64,000 bases of DNA from BOG-931 sp963761525 (GCA_963761525.1 CAVXHG010000002.1:248001-312000), one strand, 5' to 3'. Counted from the first letter of the stretch, positions 8,376 through 15,982 are shown. Program-made: numbers and translations. Notes: a model not told the origin generated them from the letters alone.

Positions 8376-8942
8376 TCAGACGTTCCTTGTCGTCAAAAGA
8401 TCGATGATCTCCTGACTCGTGCCGGTCTCGCCGAGTCGCGGGAAGACGTTCTTGAGGCTGTAGTCGTGAGCCTCAGGGCGCGCGTCGGTCATGGCGTCGA
8501 AGGCGAGGGTGACGTTGAAGCCTGCCTCATAGGCTTGCCGTGCGGTCGATTCGACGCCGGTTGCGGTAGCCACGCCGGTGACGACCACCTGCGTCACACC
8601 CAGCGCTTTCAGCCGCTCTTCGAGACCGGTGCTGGCGAACGCGCCCCAACTCTGCTTCGTCACGACGATGTCGTTTGGTTGCTGATCGAGCTCGGGCAGA
8701 AAGTCGGCCCATCCATCGGCAAATGCGCCGCTGGCACGCGGTCCTTGTTCCGTCCGGCCCGGCGCCCGCCCGGCGACATTCACCAGCACGACCGGAAGGC
8801 CCAGCCGGCGAAACGTGTCCAGTAAGGCACGCGTCTGATCCACCACCTCGCCGATAGGATGGATGAACGGGTAACCGGCAAGACCTTTCTGCAGATCGAC
8901 GACGATGAGCGCGGTTTTCAGATCAAGTGTGGTCAGTGCCAT
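8376..8942 (-). CDS. Isochorismatase-family hydrolase lacking the catalytic cysteine
   Basis: This belongs to the cysteine-hydrolase/isochorismatase superfamily. I set the start at the ATG at 8942 (MALTTLDLKTALIVVDLQ), preceded by GGAGATTCC, giving 188 residues; the longer frame overlaps the marR gene and reads as non-coding. Asp16 (VVDLQ) and Lys96 (VVTKQSWGAF) match two members of the usual triad. The nucleophile position reads GVATATGVESTA, with Gly129 where amidases of the family have Cys. True isochorismatases also lack that Cys, so an ether-hydrolase-type activity, or loss of hydrolase activity, is more likely than amidase. It is the second gene of the MarR operon. Confidence 0.85.
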   Translation of the reverse strand: MALTTLDLKTALIVVDLQKGLAGYPFIHPIGEVVDQTRALLDTFRRLGLPVVLVNVAGRAPGRTEQGPRASGAFADGWADFLPELDQQPNDIVVTKQSWGAFASTGLEERLKALGVTQVVVTGVATATGVESTARQAYEAGFNVTLAFDAMTDARPEAHDYSLKNVFPRLGETGTSQEIIDLLTTRNV

Positions 8943-8994
8943 GGAATCTCCTCTGGAATTCAAGCGGATCCGAATCGGGCCGCTCGAACCGCGA

Positions 8995-9459
8995 TCAATC
9001 GTCAACGAGCCTCTTGAGCAGCTCGACAGCCTTCGCAAGTTCGTCCTGTTCTTGCAGTGAGAGCCGCGCCTGGAGCGTGCGGATAAGCCAGTCCTGGCGC
9101 GCGGCGCGTCCTTCCTCGACCCATTTGCGACAAGCCGCCGTGAGCGAGAGGAAGGTCTGCCGTCCATCCGCCGGGTCCGGCGCTCCGCTCACCAGGCCAG
9201 CGCCCTCCAGCGCGGCGATGACCGGCGCCATTGATTGCGGACGCATCCCCTCGGCCCGAGCCAGACTCGACGCCGTGGCAGGGCCGTCCTTCTCCAGGCG
9301 AAGCAGCACCGACACTTGAGATGGCGTGAGGTCACCAACATGCGCCTGCTCGCGCAGGCGACGCTTCAGCTTGCCCAGCAAGGCGCGGAGGTCCTGCGCC
9401 AGGGCTGAGGCCCGCATGACTTGCTGAATGACTTGCTGATCGTCCGGTGCAGCGGCCAT
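8995..9459 (-). CDS. MarR-family transcriptional regulator
   Basis: The 154-residue product has the MarR winged-helix core: LTPSQVSVLLRLEKDGPATA, SSLARAEGMRPQSMAPVIAA (recognition helix) and LVSGAPDPADGRQTFLSLTA (beta wing, with the conserved D-x-R). It is the first gene of the minus-strand operon 9459-6822 and has two inverted repeats immediately upstream. It probably represses its own operon and is released by a phenolic ligand, as is common in the family (inference). Confidence 0.9.
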   Translation of the reverse strand: MAAAPDDQQVIQQVMRASALAQDLRALLGKLKRRLREQAHVGDLTPSQVSVLLRLEKDGPATASSLARAEGMRPQSMAPVIAALEGAGLVSGAPDPADGRQTFLSLTAACRKWVEEGRAARQDWLIRTLQARLSLQEQDELAKAVELLKRLVDD

Positions 9460-9479
9460 GTCGGACCGCGTAGCATATC

Positions 9480-9517
9480 TACAGGTAATCTGTAAAGTTT
9501 ATCTGTTTAGATAAACT
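9480..9517. promoter_or_regulatory. Probable MarR operator (two inverted repeats)
   Basis: AGTTTATC-TGTTTA-GATAAACT (9496-9517) is a perfect 8-bp inverted repeat. TACAG-GTAAT-CTGTA (9480-9494) is a second one directly beside it. Both lie 21-58 bp upstream of the marR start. The A/T-rich first element has the look of a MarR-family site. Confidence 0.65.
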
Positions 9518-9547
9518 GAGTACCATGAGCGGCAACGCATAACCACT

Positions 9548-9582
9548 GATCTGCGCTCGCACTGCGGCCTCGTGGCGGGATA
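9548..9582 (+). pseudogene. Relic of the ggt 3' end (copy 2)
   Basis: These 35 bp match the ggt 3' end (6753-6787) at 32 positions and in the same orientation. They would encode a run like LRSHCGLVAGY, against PRSHWGLAAGY in ggt. No other part of ggt is recognisable here. It separates the MarR operon from the VOC/TetR pair. Confidence 0.7.
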
Positions 9583-9605
9583 CCGACTGTCACATCGACG
9601 CGTGC

Positions 9606-9983
9606 TTAGGCTTTGGTGGCGAGTGGCTTGAACAAGTTGATCGGATTGCCGGCGGGATCGCGGAACAGCATGGAGCGGTTGCCCCATGGCATGTCCTTGG
9701 GCTGCTGCAGCCAGTGAGTTACGAAGGCATCGACACGTTCACGCTCAACGTCGACATCACTGACCTCGAACTCGAGGATCGCCGACCGATTGGCGTTAGC
9801 GACCCATTCTCCCCCATGCATGAATTCGGCGGCCTTGCGGCTGACGATGGCGAGAATGGCGCCCTCAGGGTGGAATTCGACATAGTCGTCGTTACCCTTT
9901 GGCGGCGTCCCTAAAAGCTTTTCGTAGAAGGCCGCGAGGCTTCGGACATCGTCTGTGACGAGCCGTGTATAAGCGAATTTCAT
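9606..9983 (-). CDS. VOC (glyoxalase/bleomycin-resistance type) protein
   Basis: The 125-residue product is a single VOC-fold domain: MKFAYTRLVTDDVRSLAAFY at the start, then EKLLGTPP, and the closing strand MLFRDPAGNPINLFKPL. Most such small proteins bind or modify hydrophobic ligands; no substrate can be named here. It diverges from a TetR regulator, with a perfect palindrome between them, so it is probably the regulator's target. Confidence 0.85.
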   Translation of the reverse strand: MKFAYTRLVTDDVRSLAAFYEKLLGTPPKGNDDYVEFHPEGAILAIVSRKAAEFMHGGEWVANANRSAILEFEVSDVDVERERVDAFVTHWLQQPKDMPWGNRSMLFRDPAGNPINLFKPLATKA

Positions 9984-10049
9984 GAGCCATCTTTCCGACT
10001 TGCAAAGCGGTTTCCGACTTTCGATACTGCACAGAACCGTCCTTATAGG

Positions 10050-10064
10050 ACGATACGGTATCGT
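10050..10064. promoter_or_regulatory. Probable TetR operator palindrome
   Basis: ACGATAC-G-GTATCGT is a perfect 15-bp palindrome located 17 bp before the tetR start and 66 bp before the VOC gene start. Size, symmetry and place fit an operator for the adjacent TetR protein controlling both genes. Confidence 0.7.
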
Positions 10065-10081
10065 TTCGTTTTGTCAAAAAG

Positions 10082-10654
10082 ATGGCAGTGGCAGGTCCTA
10101 CTCAGATTGCGGATAAGCGGGTCGAGCGCTCCAAAGCGAAGGTGCTATCCGAGACCTTTCGGCAGTTGGCGAAAAATGGCATCGGCGGCATCAGCATCGA
10201 CGAGGTTTCGCGCATTTCCGGCATCTCGAAAACCACGATCTACCGCCATTGGCCGTCGCGTTCGGCATTGCTGATCGATGCTTGTTCCCGCATCGGAAAC
10301 GAACCCGAAGTGCCCAACACCGGAAGTCTACGCGGAGACCTGCGGGCTTTGCTCGCTAAACTTGCCGACCAGTTGCAGACGGCAAACTGGAGTTCAGTCT
10401 ATCCTTCAATCATTGATGCTGCGGAGCGCGATCCTGAGATCAACGCCATGCAGGCGACACTGCATAAAGCTTTCATGGCGCCATTCGAAGGCGTCATAGA
10501 ACGCGCCAAGACCAAAGGCGAGATTTCATCAGATCGAATCACAACAGATCTCGTCGCCGCCCTGATTGGGCCATTCTTTTTTCGCCGCTGGTTCTCGAAG
10601 GAGAAGATCGACAAGCGTTTCGTCAATACAATCATCGAAAGCGCGATCCGCTAG
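10082..10654 (+). CDS. TetR-family transcriptional regulator
   Basis: The 190-residue product has an N-terminal TetR DNA-binding domain (about residues 15-62): VLSETFRQLAKNGIGGISID, EVSRISGISKTTIYRHWPSR. The C-terminal half is an all-helical ligand domain of the kind in AcrR/TetR_C_11-like proteins. It diverges from the VOC gene and probably represses it through the palindrome at 10050-10064. Confidence 0.9.
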   Translation: MAVAGPTQIADKRVERSKAKVLSETFRQLAKNGIGGISIDEVSRISGISKTTIYRHWPSRSALLIDACSRIGNEPEVPNTGSLRGDLRALLAKLADQLQTANWSSVYPSIIDAAERDPEINAMQATLHKAFMAPFEGVIERAKTKGEISSDRITTDLVAALIGPFFFRRWFSKEKIDKRFVNTIIESAIR

Positions 10655-10770
10655 CGCCATGGACGCCCCGGACCGTTGAAACGACTTGATGCCGACGGTG
10701 TCAAGAACTCTAACGGCCATTCGAGCATTTGCGCTCCTTCAGCGGGAATGGTGAGGATGGCAAAACTCGC

Positions 10771-10827
10771 GGGTTCGTGGGCGCCATCGATTCCCGCTCA
10801 CACTGCGGACTGGCGGTTCGATATTAA
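10771..10827 (+). pseudogene. Relic of a ggt 3' end (copy 3)
   Basis: This stretch reads GFVGAIDSRSHCGLAVRY followed by TAA, against GFVGAIDPRSHWGLAAGY-stop in ggt. About 44 of 56 bases agree and the orientation is the same. Copy 2 and copy 3 share Cys (TGC) where ggt has Trp (TGG), so they may come from a ggt relative rather than from this copy. The stop overlaps the end of the convergent MFS gene. Confidence 0.7.
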
Positions 10828-11969
10828 TCCTCAGGCGACTTTGTCGCGGCGTGCTTCACGGTCGGCGCCAGCACGATGATGGTCAGTGCGCAAAGCACGG
10901 CGGGCGCAAAGGCTGCGATCGGGCTGCGGGTTTCGTCCCACAGCCAGCCGGCCAGCACCGATAGCACCATCGCGCAACTGTAACTGATGGTGAACATGCC
11001 GGCCGACGTGCGGTGCACGTCGTCGGGAGCGCTGCAGACCGACGGTAGCGCGAATGCCAGTACCAAAGTCAATGCGCCGGCGAAACCTTGCAGCCCGGCC
11101 CAGGCCACGATCCAGACGCCGTGCGATGTCAGCATGCCGATCAGGCAAACCAGCGATAGCGCACCGGTGACCGCGTAAGCCCACGGCCGCGTCACCAGTT
11201 TGCCGGCGACTCCCAGCATGATGAGCGAGGCCGGAAGCTGGCCGAAGTTGATCGCCGTGAGCGCACTGCCGACGAGATCGGGCCGCCCGTCCGCCGCCAT
11301 GTAGTCGGGCAGGAACGCATTGGCGACGAAGTACGTCGCGTTGACGCTGCCGAGGATGAGGCCGAGTTGCCAGATCAGCGGCCGCCGCCAATCCGGCCAC
11401 CAGCGGCGGTTTGGCGGCGCGACATTGCCGGCGGCGCCAGATCGCGGTGCATACATCGCGACGATCAAAGCGGTGAGCAGCACCGGTGCGGACCAGAACA
11501 CCAGGCTCAGCCGCCAACTGTTGCCGACGAGCGGCAGCACCAGCGGAATGGTCAGCGCCGCGGCAACGATTTCGCCGATCAGCAATCCTGTTGTGTAGAC
11601 CGCCGTGGCAAATCCGATTTGCTTCGGAAACCACGCGCGCACCAGCGGCGGCATCGCCGGCTGCATGATGGAAACGCCGGCGGCCATCACGACGCTGGAG
11701 ATGTAGAGCGCCGTTACATCGGGAAGTGCGCCGCGAAGCGCCGATCCGATGGCATTGAGCAGCAGCCCGACAATCAAAGCGGGCACGAGACCGAATTGCG
11801 CGATCAGCAGAGAGCCTGGCACTGCGGCGATAGCGAACAGCATCGGCGGCACGCTCGACAGCCAGCCGATACCGGTTTCAGTTAAGTGAAGATCGGCATG
11901 CAGCATCGGTACCACCGGCGGGATCGCCAGCACGGTAAGCCGCAGGCAGCCGCCGGCCAGGAACAGCAC
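10824..11969 (-). CDS. MFS transporter, CynX/NimT-like
   Basis: The 381-residue product is a 12-segment major facilitator resembling the cyanate/nitroimidazole transporter group: GIGWLSSVPPMLFAIAAVPG, IMQPAMPPLVRAWFPKQIGF, TAVYTTGLLIGE. The substrate is unknown. The tracked start is GTG at 11969, which lacks an upstream ribosome site and cuts into the first helix. In frame upstream, a good AGGAAGAG lies 6-7 bp before an ATC codon at 11994-11996 (ATC AAT TCC CGT TTC), which could be a rare start or a mutated ATG. It stands alone on the minus strand. Confidence 0.82.
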   Translation of the reverse strand: MLFLAGGCLRLTVLAIPPVVPMLHADLHLTETGIGWLSSVPPMLFAIAAVPGSLLIAQFGLVPALIVGLLLNAIGSALRGALPDVTALYISSVVMAAGVSIMQPAMPPLVRAWFPKQIGFATAVYTTGLLIGEIVAAALTIPLVLPLVGNSWRLSLVFWSAPVLLTALIVAMYAPRSGAAGNVAPPNRRWWPDWRRPLIWQLGLILGSVNATYFVANAFLPDYMAADGRPDLVGSALTAINFGQLPASLIMLGVAGKLVTRPWAYAVTGALSLVCLIGMLTSHGVWIVAWAGLQGFAGALTLVLAFALPSVCSAPDDVHRTSAGMFTISYSCAMVLSVLAGWLWDETRSPIAAFAPAVLCALTIIVLAPTVKHAATKSPED

Positions 11970-12170
11970 GGCAAGCGCGACGAAACGGGAATTGATGGCT
12001 CTCTTCCTTTTTTACAGCGCTTTCTCAGAGCGCTTCCGGCGGTAAACGTCCGCCCATTATGCCCGGTTCTGATCCAGTTCCTTAATGGGATTGAGGCGCT
12101 GTCGATCAAAAAAAGCCCACGGGAAACAGCGTCCCGCGGGTCAGGTATACGGAGAGGGTCAGGAGCGGAG

Positions 12171-12380
12171 TTATTTCTCTTGCTTGGCGCCCGAATTTTC
12201 AGATGCCGGGCTCCGATCCTTCGCGCCCGATTGCTTGGCCGGCATGCCGTTCTTGTTCTGAGGTGGATTGGACATGTTTGTGCCGGTGTTGGGGCCTTGT
12301 CCGCTCATGCCTTGCGCGAAAGCCGAGCCTGAAGCGGCCAAGATGATTGTCGTGGCGATAAGTACTGTTCGCAATTTCAT
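12171..12380 (-). CDS. Small secreted hypothetical protein
   Basis: The 69-residue precursor starts MKLRTVLIATTIILAASGSA and has an AFAQ-type signal-peptidase site, leaving a mature peptide of about 45 residues rich in Gly, Asn, Ser and Lys (GMSGQGPNTGTNMSN, then charged). GGGAGAG lies 5 bp before the ATG. I know no function; small disordered exported proteins like this are common in Bradyrhizobiaceae. Confidence 0.65.
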   Translation of the reverse strand: MKLRTVLIATTIILAASGSAFAQGMSGQGPNTGTNMSNPPQNKNGMPAKQSGAKDRSPASENSGAKQEK

Positions 12381-12578
12381 AAAACTCTCCCGGGTTGCCC
12401 TCACGAGGCCAGTTGTGGCCCTACCCAACAACTAAATTGGCTCAAACGAGTTCCGGGCTGCGCCGCGCACTGTTTGGGATCACAAAAAAGTCCCTCGGCA
12501 GGGCACACCTGGGAACTCTTTCAGCCACGACAAACCAATGTTGGAAGTTCTGTTAGACGAAGCGACGTCCGGAACGCC

Positions 12579-12683
12579 CTAGGCGTCTACGGCCACGCGG
12601 ACCTCGCCTGCCATCGGCGTCGGCTCCTCGAATTCGTCGTACACGGGCAACGCCCCGACCTCCCGAACGATTGCGGCTTTCAT
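12579..12683 (-). pseudogene. N-terminal fragment of a zinc-type quinone oxidoreductase
   Basis: The minus-strand frame begins at 12683 with GGAGGACAGC just before ATG and reads MKAAIVREVGALPVYDEFEE, then PTPMAGEVRVAVDA and a TAG. This is the first 34 residues of a medium-chain alcohol/quinone dehydrogenase, whose normal length is over 320. No continuation is recognisable in any frame. It lies downstream of the NmrA gene, so it may be the remnant of a two-gene redox operon. Confidence 0.6.
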
Positions 12684-12794
12684 TGCTGTCCTCCAGTTTC
12701 GCAGGCGTCGCCGGCAACCCCGGTCGGGACCATGGTCCAGCACCGGCCTGGCGCTTCGCGGCCATTCCCGAGGCGGCCGGCGTAATTTGAATCC

Positions 12795-13679
12795 TCAGCT
12801 CAGCACAGCGGGCTTGAGGATGTCCTCGCACCATTGGCGGAAACTCGTCGGGGTCGTGTTTTCCGGCGTGCGCGGCACACCCAGGTCCAGACCTTGGCTC
12901 TTCGCGTACATCATGTCGGTCATGCCCTGCGCCATGGCTTCGGAGAAACCGATCCGGAGGAACTGGGCCTTATAATCTTCGAAAGTGGTTTGCTGGAATT
13001 TCACTGGCCTGCCGAGCACGTCCGACATGATCGCCGCCATGTCGTTGAAGGAGAGGTTCTCCGGTCCCAGCACAGCGCCGTCTTCCTGGCCGCTCCAAGC
13101 CTCGCCAAGCAGCCACCGCACCGCAACGGCGGCGATGTCGCGGGTCGCACAATGCGGCATCTTCAGGTCGCCCGAGATCGCCGAGGTGAACACGCCCCGG
13201 CTCTTGATGACGCCTGCCTGCCTGGCCAAATTGTCCATGAACGCTGGCATGGTGAGCGCGCGCAGAGCGACTCCGCTACTGCCGATCAGGTCGCACATGG
13301 CAAGCGAGCCAGTGACAAGACCTGCCTTGTCAGCAAACGGCGTGCCGCGGCCAAGCGCCGAGATCGAGACGACGCGCTTTACTCCCTGCGTCTTCAGCGC
13401 CGCAGCCGCCGGGCGCGCAAAATCGACGTAGGCGGCTTCCACGCTGTTTGCATGAGGATCCGGCGGCAACAGCCAAAAGACCGCGTCGGCGCCCATGAAC
13501 GCGCGGTTCACCACCTCTGCGTCGGCGTGGGAGCCCCGAACGACGTCGACGCGCGCGCGAACATTATCACTCAGCTTGGAGGGATCGCGCGCGATGACGC
13601 GAACCGGGGCGCCGGCCCCGAGCAGATGCGCGAGAACCTGATGGCCGATATCGGCGGTGGGGGCAGTGACGACGATCAT
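12795..13679 (-). CDS. NmrA-like NAD(P)-binding protein
   Basis: The 294-residue product is an atypical short-chain dehydrogenase of the NmrA/SDR5 group. It begins MIVVTAPTADIGHQVLAHLL, a degenerate Rossmann motif, followed by PVRVIARDPSKL and AFMGADAVFWLLPPDP. KRVVSISALGRGTP takes the place of the usual active-site strand, so a redox-sensing or reductase role is open. It diverges from an AraC regulator (155 bp apart), which probably controls it. Confidence 0.85.
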   Translation of the reverse strand: MIVVTAPTADIGHQVLAHLLGAGAPVRVIARDPSKLSDNVRARVDVVRGSHADAEVVNRAFMGADAVFWLLPPDPHANSVEAAYVDFARPAAAALKTQGVKRVVSISALGRGTPFADKAGLVTGSLAMCDLIGSSGVALRALTMPAFMDNLARQAGVIKSRGVFTSAISGDLKMPHCATRDIAAVAVRWLLGEAWSGQEDGAVLGPENLSFNDMAAIMSDVLGRPVKFQQTTFEDYKAQFLRIGFSEAMAQGMTDMMYAKSQGLDLGVPRTPENTTPTSFRQWCEDILKPAVLS

Positions 13680-13834
13680 GGAGGCTCAACCTTTCGCGGG
13701 GACCGGGCCGACGCTCGACTGAGAGATCTGCGTGACGCGGTCGATATATGTTGCAGCGCGAGAGATGCGGTATCGCCTGAGGGACGGTCCATGCGGTATG
13801 GTCCGCAAGATCGTCGCGATCGTCCGGATAGGCC

Positions 13835-14848
13835 ATGGATCCGCTCTCGGAACTTCTCTCGCTGCTGCGGCCACGCAGCGCCATCTCGTCTCGCTTGGAT
13901 GCCGGAGGGGACTGGTCGATCCAGTTCGGCGGCCAGCCTAGGCACATCAAATGTTACGTCATTTTATCAGGCGCCTGCTGGTTGGCCGTCCATGGCGTCG
14001 GCATCGCCGCCCGACTTGATCAGGGCGATTGCTTCGTCGTCCCGAGCGGACGGCCGTTTCGGCTGGCTAGCGATCTCGCCCTACCCTCCGTCGCAGCCTC
14101 GACGATCTTCGCTGACGCTCAGGCCGGCGGTGTGGCGACCGTCGGCGGAGGCGGCGACTTCTCGTTGCTCGTCAGCCGCTTCGCCGTCAGCGGCAAGTCG
14201 GCCGACAGGCTGCTCGGATTGCTTCCGCCGATCGTGCATCTTCGCAAGGCCCCTGATCAGGGCGCGCTCCGCTGGTCTGTCGAACGCATGATGCAGGAAC
14301 TGCGCGAGAGGCTGCCCGGCGGCGACCTCATTGCACAGGATCTTGCCCGCATGATGCTGGTGCAGGCGCTGCGTGCGCATCTCGCGGAAGGCCTCGGCCA
14401 GGGCACGGGATGGTTCTTCGCCCTAGCGGACAAGCAACTCGGCCTCGCGATCACTGCCATGCACGCCGATCCGGCCCGACGGTGGACATTGCGGGATTTG
14501 GGAATGCAGGCGGGCATGTCGCGCTCGGTTTTTGCGCTCCGGTTCAAGGAAGTCGTGGGCGAGACGCCCATGCAATATCTGACGCGCTGGCGAATGCTTC
14601 TGGCCTGCGACAGGCTGGAGCATGCTGGCGATCCGGTTGCAATAATCGCCGAGGCGCTCGGGTACGAGTCCGAGAGCGCATTCAGCGCGGCCTTCAAGCG
14701 TTTCATGGGATGTTCGCCACGGCAGTATTGTAGGGCGGCCGACGAAGACCACCACAGAAGCACAAGACGGCCGTCGTCCTCTAACGGATTGGACGTCAAA
14801 GCCGGAGCGCCGACGATGGAGCGGCAGACGCTTCGTGGACTCCACTAG
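13835..14848 (+). CDS. AraC-family regulator with cupin sensor domain
   Basis: The 337-residue product has an N-terminal cupin-type domain (WSIQFGGQPRHIKCYVILSG, GDCFVVPSGRPFRL) and two C-terminal helix-turn-helix motifs (WTLRDLGMQAGMSRSVFALR and AIIAEALGYESESAFSAAFK). This layout is that of regulators paired with NmrA or quinone-reductase genes. About 40 residues after the second helix are extra and low in conservation. It diverges from the NmrA gene. Confidence 0.9.
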   Translation: MDPLSELLSLLRPRSAISSRLDAGGDWSIQFGGQPRHIKCYVILSGACWLAVHGVGIAARLDQGDCFVVPSGRPFRLASDLALPSVAASTIFADAQAGGVATVGGGGDFSLLVSRFAVSGKSADRLLGLLPPIVHLRKAPDQGALRWSVERMMQELRERLPGGDLIAQDLARMMLVQALRAHLAEGLGQGTGWFFALADKQLGLAITAMHADPARRWTLRDLGMQAGMSRSVFALRFKEVVGETPMQYLTRWRMLLACDRLEHAGDPVAIIAEALGYESESAFSAAFKRFMGCSPRQYCRAADEDHHRSTRRPSSSNGLDVKAGAPTMERQTLRGLH

Positions 14849-14982
14849 AGACTTGGCAATGATGAGGTGGCGAACCGCCTTGGCGACGGCAAGTCGGTAG
14901 TCGCTGCGATCCAACCGGCCTTGGAACCGGCCTCATAGGCGCGCCAGAACACGCCCAAGCCGCCCCCAGCTTTCGCTGAACT

Positions 14983-15015
14983 GCTTACATACCGCTTACA
15001 TTTTTCCGCTTACAT
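14983..15015. repeat. Three direct copies of GCTTACAT
   Basis: GCTTACAT occurs at 14983-14990, 14994-15001 and 15008-15015, spaced 11 and 14 bp apart, just downstream of the tRNA-Gly gene. Nothing coding is evident in 14849-15104. Confidence 0.6.
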
Positions 15016-15051
15016 TTTTTTGATCGCCAGAATGCAAGCACCAAAAGCGAA

Positions 15052-15071
15052 GGGCCGCCTCGCGGCGGCCC
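15052..15071 (-). terminator. Terminator of tRNA-Gly
   Basis: On the minus strand GGGCCGCC-GCGA-GGCGGCCC forms a perfect 8-bp stem and is followed by TTCGCTTTTGG. It lies 33 bp after the tRNA 3' end, in the right orientation. Confidence 0.75.
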
Positions 15072-15104
15072 TATCATAACGCTCTGATTTTCTGGGAGGA
15101 AATC

Positions 15105-15179
15105 TGGAGCGGGCGAAGGGATTCGAACCCTCGACCCCAACCTTGGCAAGGTTGTGCTCTACCCCTGAGCTACACCCGC
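15105..15179 (-). tRNA. tRNA-Gly (GCC)
   Basis: The minus strand reads GCGGGTG at the 5' end, pairing with CGCCCGC at the 3' end in a 7-bp acceptor stem with one G-T pair. TAGCTCAGGGGTAGAGCA is the D arm, CCTTGCCAAGG the anticodon arm with GCC, and GGTTCGAATCC the T arm. The encoded CCA is included. Confidence 0.96.
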
Positions 15180-15284
15180 ATCCGAGAAGGGTAAGTGCCC
15201 TGCAGATAAGGCAGGACCACGGCAAAGCTATGCCAAAGTGCTTACCGCTTTGCAACTACAGGCCGGAACCTGGTTTCTCCGTTG

Positions 15285-15333
15285 GAGCATGATCTTTTCG
15301 GAAAACCGGCATCCACTTTTCCGGATCATGCTC
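15285..15333. repeat. Rhizobiales intergenic palindrome GAGCATGATC
   Basis: GAGCATGATC (15285-15294) and GATCATGCTC (15324-15333) form the outer arms; CGGAAAA and TTTTCCG form inner arms. This nested palindrome is widespread between genes in Bradyrhizobiaceae and relatives (established knowledge). It sits 12 bp before the ProX-like gene. Confidence 0.75.
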
Positions 15334-15345
15334 TAAAAAGCCCCG

Positions 15346-15864
15346 ATGCCTGCCACGCCTGCCGAACTTTTTGCCTGTCTGGACAGCCTTGGGATCGCCC
15401 ATAAGACCGTGACCCATCCGCCGGTTTTTACCGTTGAGGAAGGGCGTGAACTGCGCGGCGCGGTCGAGGGCGGCCATACCAAGAACCTGTTCCTGCGCGA
15501 CAAGAAGGGGACGGTCTTTCTGGTGGTGGCGCTCGAAAACGCAGTGATTGAGCTGAAATCGCTGCATCGCCTGCTCGGCGCGACCGGCCGTTTCTCGTTC
15601 GGGTCACCAGAACTGATGCGTGAGTTGATCGGCGTCGAGCCGGGCTCCGTGACCCCATTTTCTGTCATCAACGATAAGGCTGGGCAGGTTACGGTTGTGC
15701 TCGATGCCGCGATGATGGAGCACGAGATCCTGAACTATCATCCGCTGGTGAATACCGGGACGACGACGATTTCGCGGGAAGGCCTGCTCAGGTTCCTCGA
15801 AGCCACCGGCCACAAGCCACGGATCGAGGCCGTTTCGGGGGTCGCCGAGGGCGAGAAACCGTGA
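15346..15864 (+). CDS. Prolyl-tRNA editing protein (ProX/YbaK family)
   Basis: The 172-residue product is a free-standing YbaK/ProX trans-editing domain: FTVEEGRELRGAVEGGHTKN carries the early conserved stretch, KNLFLRDKKGTVFLVVALEN the substrate-binding part, and LVNTGTTTISREGLLRFLEA the end. Such proteins clear Ala- or Cys-tRNA(Pro) mischarged by ProRS; in alphaproteobacteria, which often lack the ProRS editing insertion, Ala-tRNA(Pro) is the usual target. Exact specificity cannot be read from the sequence. Confidence 0.88.
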   Translation: MPATPAELFACLDSLGIAHKTVTHPPVFTVEEGRELRGAVEGGHTKNLFLRDKKGTVFLVVALENAVIELKSLHRLLGATGRFSFGSPELMRELIGVEPGSVTPFSVINDKAGQVTVVLDAAMMEHEILNYHPLVNTGTTTISREGLLRFLEATGHKPRIEAVSGVAEGEKP

Positions 15865-15982
15865 TTGCAATCGTCTGCCGTCTCACCATTTAATTGGGCA
15901 AATAGAGGAAATTCGCCGCAGACCCATGCTACTAGATGCAGTTGTGGGCAGGGCAATCAAGGGCGAGGCAATTTAGAAACTC

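Noticed and set aside
14849..15179. Integrated island at tRNA-Gly
   Set aside because: No integrase gene and no second copy of the tRNA 3' end were found; kept only as a weak finding.
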